57,039 bases of DNA from Candidatus Zambryskibacteria bacterium RIFCSPLOWO2_02_FULL_51_21 (GTDB lineage: Bacteria; Patescibacteriota; Minisyncoccia; Phycocordibacterales; Zambryskibacteraceae). Where the stretch lies: positions 336,533 through 393,571 of the forward strand of contig MHWQ01000002.1 in assembly GCA_001824255.1 (NCBI GenBank), read 5' to 3'. The notes under the pieces are model-generated. The model made no database searches. It had not been told where the DNA came from and saw nothing but the letters and a program-made list of their open reading frames with translations. How positions within the stretch are numbered: position 1 is the stretch's first letter; each line of letters starts with the position of its first letter. Positions 25,013-32,095 of this stretch are shown piece by piece. Made by a program: the position numbers and the translations under genes.

Positions 25013-25155
25013 GGATCTGGGCGCCGACCACTCTGCCTTATTGTGTCCACTGCTGGGACTCGGAAGGTGTGGTATCAACGCATTTCACCGCTCCACCACG
25101 CCTTTACTCACTCGTTCTTGTGAATACTCTTTCGAGCTACGTGTCGCCCAGATCC
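25013..25155 (-). ncRNA. Candidate structured RNA with a 16S-like segment
   Basis: An 11-bp perfect terminal stem (minus GGATCTGGGCG at 25155-25145 with CGCCCAGATCC at 25023-25013) closes a region with several hairpins (CTC-GAAA-GAG, GTCC...GGAC, GTGGT...ACCAC). TATGAT at 25163-25168 would start the RNA at the stem, and a terminator follows at 24976-25001. The segment AGCGGTGAAATGCGTTGATA closely resembles the conserved 16S rRNA region near E. coli 683-703. It is not a 5S rRNA, tRNA or tmRNA by motif. Family unknown. Confidence 0.6.
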
Positions 25156-25209
25156 AGTACCAATCATACTACCTCATCTCCAAAATTCTGCCATCCTTTT
25201 TGAAGAGCG

Positions 25210-25235
25210 TATTTAAACAAAAAGAAAGAGCCGGA
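25210..25235. repeat. Direct repeat B flanking the 25-kb RNA locus
   Basis: Matches 24961-24986 at 24 of 26 positions, 249 bp apart. Confidence 0.75.
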
Positions 25236-25257
25236 TATTTTAACTGTAGCATGAACA

Positions 25258-25285
25258 ATGGCCGATCCTGTACAGGATCGGCCAT
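25258..25285 (-). terminator. 28-bp perfect palindrome after the 64-aa gene
   Basis: ATGGCCGATCCTGT and its exact complement form a hairpin just past the stop of the minus-strand gene at 25293. The T tail is weak, so it may stabilise the 3' end rather than terminate. Confidence 0.6.
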
Positions 25286-25292
25286 GTTTCTG

Positions 25293-25487
25293 CTACTCTT
25301 CCTCCCGCCACGGCGGAAAGACGTCGCCCGGACGCAGATGTTCGTGTCCGGCCCGGCATACCCACGATTCACAAATGATGTAAGCGCCGACAGCGTCACG
25401 GCGGTGCTCTCTGTTGTGTGTATTCTTCAGAGGTTCGCCGCATTTCGGGCAGGCCAAGCGAAGTACGCTTTGAACGCTATTATGCAT
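25293..25487 (-). CDS. Orphan zinc-ribbon-like protein, 64 aa
   Basis: CPKC near residue 13 and a second Cys pair (C39, C44) with several His suggest a small metal-binding fold. Ends PGDVFPPWREEE. TGGAG lies before the ATG, and TTGAGA-17-TAGAGT (25507-25535) is a plausible promoter overlapping the end of the next gene. Orphan gene class; function unknown. Confidence 0.55.
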   Translation of the reverse strand: MHNSVQSVLRLACPKCGEPLKNTHNREHRRDAVGAYIICESWVCRAGHEHLRPGDVFPPWREEE

Positions 25488-25506
25488 ATGCCACTCTCCA
25501 CATCGA

Positions 25507-25535
25507 ACTCTACCAAAGTTCTATTTCAATCTCAA
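25507..25535 (-). promoter_or_regulatory. Promoter of the 64-aa gene
   Basis: TTGAGA (25530-25535), 17-base spacer, TAGAGT (25507-25512), overlapping the 3' end of the MBL gene. Confidence 0.5.
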
Positions 25536-26309
25536 TATGGTTCCGTCCGTATCAAATTCGATGGTGCCGGAATCAATTGTGGATATGATTTTTGCGCCGA
25601 CGCGTTCCAAAATTTTCAAAACTTCTTTGTGCGGGTGGCCGTAGGTATTGTCCTTGCCGGCGGAAATTACGGCGTACTCCGGCGAAACGACTTCGGCAAA
25701 TGTGAGCGAAGTCGAAGTGCGCGAGCCGTGATGCCCCGCTTTCAAAACATCGACGTCCAGAACCTGCCTGCCGGCAGGCAGGTCTTTGTCCAAATGCAGC
25801 AAAATATTTTCCGTCTTTATCGTCGCATCGCCGGTAAAGAGGAATGAGGCCTCGCCGTAGTCGAGCCGCGCCACCACCGAGCCGTCATTCGTATCCCAGC
25901 CGGATATGTCTCGGTCCGGGAAAAGAATCGTTAATTTCGCTCCGTCGCCGAAGTCTATCGTCTGTCCTCGCCTCGCGCTGTTTTGGTCCAGGTTAATACC
26001 CGTCCGGTATCTCTCGGCCACAGCCACAAGCCCCGCGGAGTGGTCCGCGTCCGGGTGCGTTTCAATAACCACATCTATGTAGCGGTCGCCGAAGGCCATT
26101 ACCTTCCCCAATTCCGAGAGCACCTTCCTGTTCCTGCCGCCGTCTATCAGCACCTGCTTGTGCGTCGGCGTATCGATAAAAATCGCATCCCCCTGCCCCA
26201 CGTCGAAGAAATAGACTTTCAAATTCCCCGGACCTTGCCCATAGACGGAAGTCCAGACCAAGATATTGGCCAAGACAAGAGTTGCCAGGACGTATTTCTT
26301 CCAATCCAT
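25521..26309 (-). CDS. ComEC-type metallo-beta-lactamase domain protein
   Basis: 262 aa from MDWKKYVLATL: one N-terminal membrane helix or signal (about 5-24), then an MBL fold with VYFFDVGQGDAIFID, THPDADHSAGL, GDATIKTE, GHHGSRTST and a final AVISAGKDNTYGHPH. These match the C-terminal domain of ComEC, proposed to degrade the non-transported DNA strand. The membrane channel part is a separate gene at 27269. An in-frame palindromic repeat adds LPAGRQV before LDVDVLKAGHHG. The start is eight bases after TATACT. Confidence 0.88.
   Translation of the reverse strand: MDWKKYVLATLVLANILVWTSVYGQGPGNLKVYFFDVGQGDAIFIDTPTHKQVLIDGGRNRKVLSELGKVMAFGDRYIDVVIETHPDADHSAGLVAVAERYRTGINLDQNSARRGQTIDFGDGAKLTILFPDRDISGWDTNDGSVVARLDYGEASFLFTGDATIKTENILLHLDKDLPAGRQVLDVDVLKAGHHGSRTSTSLTFAEVVSPEYAVISAGKDNTYGHPHKEVLKILERVGAKIISTIDSGTIEFDTDGTILRLK
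25763..25782. repeat. Palindromic repeat, copy 4 (in the MBL gene)
   Basis: Perfect 20-bp unit, extended by A/T to 22 bp; translated as LPAGRQV. Confidence 0.95.
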
Positions 26310-26317
26310 CGTCTTTA

Positions 26318-26324
26318 GTATAAT
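26318..26324. promoter_or_regulatory. Back-to-back -10 boxes, MBL gene and sodA
   Basis: AGTATAAT contains TATAAT for sodA (26319-26324, six bases before the ATG at 26331) and, on minus, TATACT (26318-26323, eight bases before the ATG at 26309). The whole intergenic gap is 21 bases. Confidence 0.65.
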
Positions 26325-26330
26325 CAATAT

Positions 26331-26951
26331 ATGACCAAACAATTCGAAGAGAAGAAATTCAATATCCCCTCGCTCAAGGGCATTTCCACAAAGACTATTG
26401 AAGAGCACCTGAAGCTCTATGCGGGCTACGTCAAGAACGCCAACATCATTTTGGCGAAGGTTGACGAATACTCCGAAGACTCCAATCCGCTCGTTGGCGC
26501 GGGCGAGGAGCACGCTTACGCCCTGGGCGAAATTCAAAGGCGCTTCGCATTTGAGTTCAACGGCATGAGAAACCACGAAATTTATTTCTCCCACTTCGTC
26601 GGCGGCTCAACTGCGCCCACCGCAGGCAGTCCGCTTATGAAAGCGATAGAAGAAGAATGGGATACGTTCGATAGGTGGCTCAAGCGCTTCAAAACTCTGG
26701 CCACTACCCGCGGAGTGGGCTGGGCTCAGCTTCTCTGGGACCCGGCTTCCGGGCGTCTTTTGAATAATTGGGTGGACGAGCAGCACCTGGGCCAGCTCTC
26801 CGCCTGCGTGCCGATTCTCGAGCTCGATATGTGGGAGCATTCATACGTGGCCGACTATCAACCTTCAGGCAAGAAGCAGTACGTCGAAGACTTTTTCGAG
26901 AACATCAACTGGCGGACCGTTGAAGAAAATTTCGCCAAGGTGCACCAATAA
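26331..26951 (+). CDS. sodA: Superoxide dismutase (Fe/Mn family)
   Basis: 206 aa cytosolic enzyme. Metal ligands appear as H26 (EEHLKLY), H82 (MRNHEIYF), D166 and H170 (LELDMWEHSY). The first helix has EEH in place of the common HHxxHH. Fe or Mn preference cannot be read with confidence. Predicted leaderless; no SD. Confidence 0.92.
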   Translation: MTKQFEEKKFNIPSLKGISTKTIEEHLKLYAGYVKNANIILAKVDEYSEDSNPLVGAGEEHAYALGEIQRRFAFEFNGMRNHEIYFSHFVGGSTAPTAGSPLMKAIEEEWDTFDRWLKRFKTLATTRGVGWAQLLWDPASGRLLNNWVDEQHLGQLSACVPILELDMWEHSYVADYQPSGKKQYVEDFFENINWRTVEENFAKVHQ

Positions 26952-26964
26952 TTATTAAAACGAA

Positions 26965-27000
26965 GTCGCCCTCGGAAATCTTTTGGTTTCCGAGGGCGAC
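26965..27000 (-). terminator. Terminator of the 94-aa orphan gene
   Basis: 14-bp arms GTCGCCCTCGGAAA / TTTCCGAGGGCGAC around an eight-base loop; TTCGTTTTAATAATT follows on minus. May also end sodA. Confidence 0.85.
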
Positions 27001-27009
27001 GCAAGTGAA

Positions 27010-27294
27010 TCAGTGTACGGTCAGGAGCGGATTGCCGGGAAAAATCACTCGAAGTTGATCCTGATCGGCAGGTGAGAGTTCCTCGAGCAAGATAAAGCCG
27101 GTCTCTTCCTGCACGCAGTCGAACGGGACCGCCGTCTTGATCGTGTGGTCGTAGGTGAACTCGCGCGGCTCTTCGACGTTCACAGTCGAACCGGCGGCAA
27201 TCGCGGGCTTCTTCTCAAAATCCCACGAAAGCAGTGCCCCGTGCTGTGTGAACCAGCGTACCGCTGAGCTAAGTCTCAGTATGCCTGAATGCAT
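27010..27294 (-). CDS. Orphan hypothetical protein, 94 aa
   Basis: Not recognised; soluble, mixed alpha/beta composition, one Cys. CAGGAGG lies eight bases before the ATG. A TTGTCT-16-TATTTT promoter (27323-27350) and the terminator at 26965 define a complete unit. Its SD and start lie inside the last codons of comEC (26-base overlap). Confidence 0.6.
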   Translation of the reverse strand: MHSGILRLSSAVRWFTQHGALLSWDFEKKPAIAAGSTVNVEEPREFTYDHTIKTAVPFDCVQEETGFILLEELSPADQDQLRVIFPGNPLLTVH

Positions 27295-28741
27295 TGACCA
27301 TTCCTCCTGTTTTCCGACGTTTAAAATACATTATTGAGAATAAAAGACAAGCGTACGCAAACGCAATAATCCATGCTGAAACGTGCGGAACCGCGACGGA
27401 AGCGAAGGGCATATTGCCGAGAAAATTTGATACGAAGAGAATCCAGACGAGAAGAAGATGCGCCAGGTAAGCTAGGGGCAGAGCGAGAAACGCGCTCACG
27501 TAAGAGAGGAGGGCCGCCGCGAAGCCGAGAAACATGGTGTAAGGGATGATGAGGAGTACCAGCACGTTTGCCGGCAGTGAAACGAGAGAGAAATTGCCCA
27601 TGGAATATATAAGGAGTGGCAAGACGGTGAGCTGAGTACCGATGGTCGTAGCGATAGTAATGCGCAAATCCCAAATCTCCGTGATAAATTTCAAATATTT
27701 CTCAACAACGGGCACGACATAGATAAGCGCGAGTGTCGCGAGGAATGAGAGTTGGAAAGACGGGTCGAATACGAGCACTTTCGGATTCTCGAGAAGCATG
27801 ACGAAGCCCGCGAGGATGAGCGCGCGGGGTGCGGAGTACTTCCGGCCGAGCATTTTTGCGGCAATGACGGCGAGCACCATTAAGCCCGCGCGCACCACCG
27901 TCGCTTGAGCGCCCGTCATGATGACGAAAAGCAGGATTCCAACGATAGATACGGTTGAAGCAAGCCTGGGACGGAGGATTCCTGCTGAGAGAAACGCTTT
28001 CTCGAACACTCTCCGGAGAAAATCAGCGATGATGGTGATGTTGTAGCCGGAGAGGACGACGATGTGAATGATTCCGGCTCTCCTAAACTCCTCGAGAATA
28101 TCTTTCGGCATGGCGTCTCTCCCTGCAACTATAAGACCGGCGAGGAGTGAAGCGTACGGTTCGGAGAAAGTTTCTTTGATCCGCCCGGTGAAGCTTCTTT
28201 TGAGTTTAAAGAGCGCCGACTTCACGGGATTGCCGTGTCCGGAACTTATGATTTCGACCTTGGCGAAATTAGCGACGAAATAAATATCGTCTTTCGAGAG
28301 ATATGCCGGATAGTCGAAACCATCGAAAGGCTCAGGGATTGTAAAATTGCTACGCAATTTTACTCTGTCGCCATATTGGACGGAAGAATAAATGCCCGTA
28401 CTCACCAGAACTTTCTCGCCGTTGTCGGATTCGAAAACGAATCTCGTCGCGTTGTCTCTTTGTTCGGGCTCGCTCGCCACGACACCATCACTTGCCGGAA
28501 CAATCGGCTCATAGAAATCTTTTATAGCGTACCGGAGAGAACCGAAACTGAAGGAAATCAAGACCAGCGCGACAAATAAAACTTGTTTTTCTATCTTGCC
28601 GCTCCAGACTTTCTCTCCCGCCAAGATTCCAGCCGCAATGAAAACAAGAAACGCGCCAACAACCGGCGGGACGAAGAAAAATGACGAAACCAGAATTCCG
28701 AAAGCGAAACTAAAGATGCTTATAAGAATCGCGCGGTCCAT
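27269..28741 (-). CDS. comEC: ComEC/Rec2 DNA-uptake channel, membrane part
   Basis: 490 aa from MDRAILISIF, chosen over an upstream in-frame codon because the hydrophobic N-terminus begins there; it overlaps the rnhA end by 32 bases. N-terminal helices, a soluble OB-like part (DRVKLRSNFTIPEPFDGFDYPAYLS), and the competence domain with HIVVLSGYNITIIADFL and the many-helix C-terminus. No metallo-beta-lactamase domain; that lies in the separate gene at 25521. A perfect hairpin lies at 28341-28363. Confidence 0.88.
   Translation of the reverse strand: MDRAILISIFSFAFGILVSSFFFVPPVVGAFLVFIAAGILAGEKVWSGKIEKQVLFVALVLISFSFGSLRYAIKDFYEPIVPASDGVVASEPEQRDNATRFVFESDNGEKVLVSTGIYSSVQYGDRVKLRSNFTIPEPFDGFDYPAYLSKDDIYFVANFAKVEIISSGHGNPVKSALFKLKRSFTGRIKETFSEPYASLLAGLIVAGRDAMPKDILEEFRRAGIIHIVVLSGYNITIIADFLRRVFEKAFLSAGILRPRLASTVSIVGILLFVIMTGAQATVVRAGLMVLAVIAAKMLGRKYSAPRALILAGFVMLLENPKVLVFDPSFQLSFLATLALIYVVPVVEKYLKFITEIWDLRITIATTIGTQLTVLPLLIYSMGNFSLVSLPANVLVLLIIPYTMFLGFAAALLSYVSAFLALPLAYLAHLLLVWILFVSNFLGNMPFASVAVPHVSAWIIAFAYACLLFSIMYFKRRKTGGMVNAFRHTET
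28341..28363. repeat. Perfect inverted repeat in comEC
   Basis: GTAAAATTGC and GCAATTTTAC flank TAC in the codons for VKLRSNFTI. Confidence 0.85.
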
Positions 28742-29186
28742 GGTAGAGAGGCATCGAGATATCGTCAGCAAAAGAGGTAGCCACTTCATCGCAGCGGTCG
28801 TTCAGCTTATGCCCGGAGTGGCCGGCCACGTATTTCCATTCTATTTTTTTGTCTTCGGAAACTTTCAGCAGTTCCTGCCACAAATCCTGATTTAAAACCG
28901 GTTTCTTCGCTATCGTCCGCCAATTCCTCTTCTGCCAGCCCTCAACCCAGAGAGTAATGCCCTTCATGACATACTCGGAATCGGTATAAATTTCAACCGG
29001 CCCGTCTGAGAGTTTGTCGGCATATTCGAGCGCCTTGATGGCGGCCATAAGTTCCATCCTGTTGTTTGTCGTGTGTTCTTCCCTGCCGCCGAGCTCTGCC
29101 ACCTTAACTTCGTCCATGACAATAGCGGCCCAGCCGCCCGGTCCTGGATTCCCCCTCGAAGCGCCATCGGTATAAATGGTAATCAT
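28710..29186 (-). CDS. rnhA: Ribonuclease HI
   Basis: 158 aa; degrades RNA in RNA-DNA hybrids. Catalytic residues D7 (YTDGAS), E45 (RMELMAA), D69 (YTDSEYV) and D133 (DRCDEVA) are present, with the basic handle region GWQKRNWRT. Its ATG overlaps the recJ stop (ATGA). Confidence 0.96.
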   Translation of the reverse strand: MITIYTDGASRGNPGPGGWAAIVMDEVKVAELGGREEHTTNNRMELMAAIKALEYADKLSDGPVEIYTDSEYVMKGITLWVEGWQKRNWRTIAKKPVLNQDLWQELLKVSEDKKIEWKYVAGHSGHKLNDRCDEVATSFADDISMPLYHGPRDSYKHL

Positions 29187-30802
29187 AGCTCTATATTAAC
29201 AATTCTAAGGCGAAGTTCCGGGCGGCTTCGGAAATATGATTTCTCAAGCGTGCCGTAGAGAGTGCAGGAGGAAGGGCTGGGTTCTAGGTTATAGGTGCTA
29301 GGGGAGGAAAAGAAAGAAATGGCTTTGACACCGTTACCGAGACCCAGCTCCAGATGATTCGCCTCTTTGCCAAACTGCCTGACCGATTTTATCGGTGCAT
29401 TCTTGATTTTAAACACCGGCTTTTCATTTCCCGTGCCGAAAGGGGCAAACTGCGCGACGGTTTGCCAAAGATTTTCCGAAACATCGGAAAGAGAGATTGG
29501 AAATCCGGATTTTTCCGAAATTTCATCGCAAGAAAGTCCCGCCAGCGCCTCCGACAACTTTTCTTCAAGCTTCGGCAGTTTTTCGAGCTCCACCGAGAAT
29601 CCGCCAGCGCCGGCGTGGCCGCCGAATTCGATGAAGTTCGGCGCCGCGCGCTCCATCAGTTGGAAAAGGTCGTAGCCGTTATACGAACGGCACGAACCCT
29701 TGAGCATTCCCTCGCCATCTCTAGCCCAGACGAAGACCGGTCGCTCGTATTCTTCGACCAAGGCGTTCGCGACAAGCCCCACCAAGGATGGCTTCCACTC
29801 CGGACTGCCTATAACGAGCACAGCTGGGAGATTCTCCCGGCTCTTGAGATGTTTCTTGGCCTCTTTCACCATACTCGCCACGACGCCCTTCCTCTCGTTG
29901 TTAATTTTCTCAAGATGGTCGGCGAGAATCTGCGCTTCGGCGGCGTCAGTAGTCGATAGAAGTTTGAAGGCATCATAAGACACGCCCATTCTCGAAGCGG
30001 CGTTGATGCGCGGAGTAATCATGAAGGCAATATCGTCTTCGCTAAGCGTTTTTCTGTCGAGATTTAAATTATTCAGCAGCGCCGCAAGCCCCGGGCGCGG
30101 CGATTTTCTCAGCACATCGAGGCCGAAGCGCGCGAATATTCTGTTCTCGCCGACAAGCGGCACCATATCCGAGAGAGTCGCGATACCCACCATGTCGAGA
30201 GACCACTTCTCCATCCCCTCTTTAATACCGAAATTCTCTTTCGCAAGTATCGCCTGCACCAGTTTGAAGGCAATGGCCGCGCCACAAAGTTCTTTGAAGG
30301 GATACTTCGAGCCGGCGCGTTTTGGATTAACAACCGCATATGCTTCCGGCATGAGAGATGCCTCGTGATGGTCGGTCACGATGACGTCCATTCCCAATTC
30401 ATTGGCCCGCTTCACTTCAGCCGCGTCGGCCGTGCCGCAATCCACGGTGACGATAAGATTCGTCCCCTTCTCCGCGCATTCTGCCACCGCGCTAGTATTC
30501 AGGCCGAAGCCTTCGTCGTGCCGGTGAGGGATGTAGAAAGAAACATTTTTGTATCCGGCGCGCGAGAAGAAATCCGAGAGCACCACCGCACCAGGTATGC
30601 CGTCGGCATCGTAGTCTGAAAAAATGGTAATTTTTTCAGAATTCTTGATTGCTTCAATCACCCTATCTCTTGCCTTCTCCATATCCGGCAAGAGAAGTGG
30701 GTCATAGAGCTTGCCGTAATCCGGCTTAAGGTATGCTTCGCTTTCCCCGGGCTCTACACCGCGCTGTTTCAGAAGCGTTTCTAAGAGGTCCGGATAGCTC
30801 AT
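29183..30802 (-). CDS. recJ: Single-stranded-DNA exonuclease RecJ
   Basis: 539 aa. DHH domain motifs DYDADGIPG, DCGTADAAEV and TDHHE (about residues 61-145), DHHA1 motif GGHAGAGGFS near 400, and a C-terminal OB-like domain. 5'-3' exonuclease for repair and recombination. A perfect hairpin (30616-30639) lies in the SEKITIFSD codons. ATG nine bases after TAGAAT. Confidence 0.95.
   Translation of the reverse strand: MSYPDLLETLLKQRGVEPGESEAYLKPDYGKLYDPLLLPDMEKARDRVIEAIKNSEKITIFSDYDADGIPGAVVLSDFFSRAGYKNVSFYIPHRHDEGFGLNTSAVAECAEKGTNLIVTVDCGTADAAEVKRANELGMDVIVTDHHEASLMPEAYAVVNPKRAGSKYPFKELCGAAIAFKLVQAILAKENFGIKEGMEKWSLDMVGIATLSDMVPLVGENRIFARFGLDVLRKSPRPGLAALLNNLNLDRKTLSEDDIAFMITPRINAASRMGVSYDAFKLLSTTDAAEAQILADHLEKINNERKGVVASMVKEAKKHLKSRENLPAVLVIGSPEWKPSLVGLVANALVEEYERPVFVWARDGEGMLKGSCRSYNGYDLFQLMERAAPNFIEFGGHAGAGGFSVELEKLPKLEEKLSEALAGLSCDEISEKSGFPISLSDVSENLWQTVAQFAPFGTGNEKPVFKIKNAPIKSVRQFGKEANHLELGLGNGVKAISFFSSPSTYNLEPSPSSCTLYGTLEKSYFRSRPELRLRIVNIEL
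30616..30639. repeat. Perfect inverted repeat in recJ
   Basis: CTGAAAAAAT and ATTTTTTCAG flank GGTA. Confidence 0.85.
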
Positions 30803-30840
30803 GGTGGCACTATTCTAGCACGCGTATTAATATAGGATTT

Positions 30841-31731
30841 ATGAGAAAGAATCTTCAATCCGGGCAGAGCGCTGTCATCGGCCTCATTATCCTCGCCGTA
30901 CTTATCGTCATCACGATTACTATGCCCAAGGACAGCCGCCAGATAGAGACGGTGAGTTCAAGCGGCGCCCCTTCGTCCATAAGTTCCGCCAATTCCCCTT
31001 CTTCCGCCGCAAGTTCCGGCTCAAACGGGTCAAACCACATCTCGATCGGCTCAGGCAACGCCTCTTACGCTTACCAGCCATACGAGGAGTACATCACTAT
31101 AGAGAACAGGGGTGATACAGCTGTGAATCTCGGCGGCTGGCAGCTAAGGAACGGCAAGGACAAGCGTCCTTACTACAGCGGTAGTGTCCTCCAGCGCTTC
31201 TCCGCCGACGTGGCTATCCTGCCTGGCATCTCTCTTGGCCCAGGCGAGAGAGCCATCGTCACTACGGGAAGAATTGCCGTACAATCGCCCTACCCGATAG
31301 AAAATTTCCGGGAGAATGTCTGCACCGGCTACATCGAGGCCTTGCCGGATTACGCCTTCGTCCCCTCGCTTACCCAGAATTGCCCCAGGCCTTCGCTTGA
31401 GCCGGGAGCAGAGAATCTCGACCGCGAGTGCCGCGACTTTGTTTCCTACTTCCCGACCTGCCAGACGCCCGTCTTCGGCGGCAAGGACAGCGATGGCGAA
31501 TATTGCGAGAATTGCATTAATGGCAAGCGCCTGTCGAGCTCGTGCGCGTCGTATCTCAAGGAGCACTTCAGCTACCAGGGCTGCCTCGCTTACCACAGCA
31601 GAGACGCCGGCTTCACGGGCAAGACCTGGCGCCTCTTCCTCGGCCGCGGCTGGGAGATGTGGGCGGACAAATACGAGACGATAGAGTTGTACGACAGTAA
31701 CGGCCAGCTGGTGGATTATCAGAATTATTAA
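30841..31731 (+). CDS. Anchored lamin-tail-domain protein with Cys-rich insert
   Basis: 296 aa. N-terminal membrane helix (about 9-28), Ser/Gly-rich linker (about 38-70), then a lamin-tail fold (EEYITIENRGDTAVNLGGWQL, PGERAIVTTG) whose last strand (ETIELYDSNGQLVDYQNY) comes only after about 110 extra residues. The insert contains eight cysteines, including CENC, so disulfides in an extracytoplasmic domain are likely. Ligand unknown. Start seven bases after TAATAT; divergent from recJ. Confidence 0.7.
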   Translation: MRKNLQSGQSAVIGLIILAVLIVITITMPKDSRQIETVSSSGAPSSISSANSPSSAASSGSNGSNHISIGSGNASYAYQPYEEYITIENRGDTAVNLGGWQLRNGKDKRPYYSGSVLQRFSADVAILPGISLGPGERAIVTTGRIAVQSPYPIENFRENVCTGYIEALPDYAFVPSLTQNCPRPSLEPGAENLDRECRDFVSYFPTCQTPVFGGKDSDGEYCENCINGKRLSSSCASYLKEHFSYQGCLAYHSRDAGFTGKTWRLFLGRGWEMWADKYETIELYDSNGQLVDYQNY

Positions 31732-31732
31732 A

Positions 31733-32095
31733 ATGCACGACCCAAATTGCATTTTCTGCAAAATAGCTTCGGGAGAAATCCCGTCTTACAAAGTTTATGA
31801 GGATGATTCTTTCCTCGCCTTCATGGATATTAACCCGCGCGGCGTCGGACACGTGCAAGTGATTCCGAAAAACCACTATCGTTGGGTCTGGAATGTAGAA
31901 AATGCCGGAGAATATTTCGAAGTAGTGAAGAAAATCGCTCTAGCGCAACAAGAAGCTTTCAATACAGAGATGATACGCTCGCAAATCTTCGGCGATGAAG
32001 TCGCCCACGCCCACATCTGGGTCTGGCCGAATGACGCTTCAGGCGACGCGAAGGATTTCGAAGGAAATGCGGAGAAGATTAAGAAATTTATTTAA
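31733..32095 (+). CDS. HIT family protein with altered motif
   Basis: 120 aa. N-terminal CIFCKIASGEIPSYKVYEDD and HVQVIPKNHY are typical. The HIT motif reads H92-A-H94-I-W96: the middle nucleophilic His is kept but the third His is Trp. Nucleotide hydrolase or transferase activity is likely but not certain. The 3' end overlaps convergent pgk by eight bases. Confidence 0.82.
   Translation: MHDPNCIFCKIASGEIPSYKVYEDDSFLAFMDINPRGVGHVQVIPKNHYRWVWNVENAGEYFEVVKKIALAQQEAFNTEMIRSQIFGDEVAHAHIWVWPNDASGDAKDFEGNAEKIKKFI

Noticed and set aside
25013-25155. 5S rRNA
   Set aside because: The closing stem is suggestive, but the conserved CCGAAC loop and usual length are missing, and the core resembles 16S instead.
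25041-25847. 268-codon plus-strand ORF
   Set aside because: Overlaps the structured RNA, the 64-aa gene and the MBL gene in antisense; no promoter or domain.
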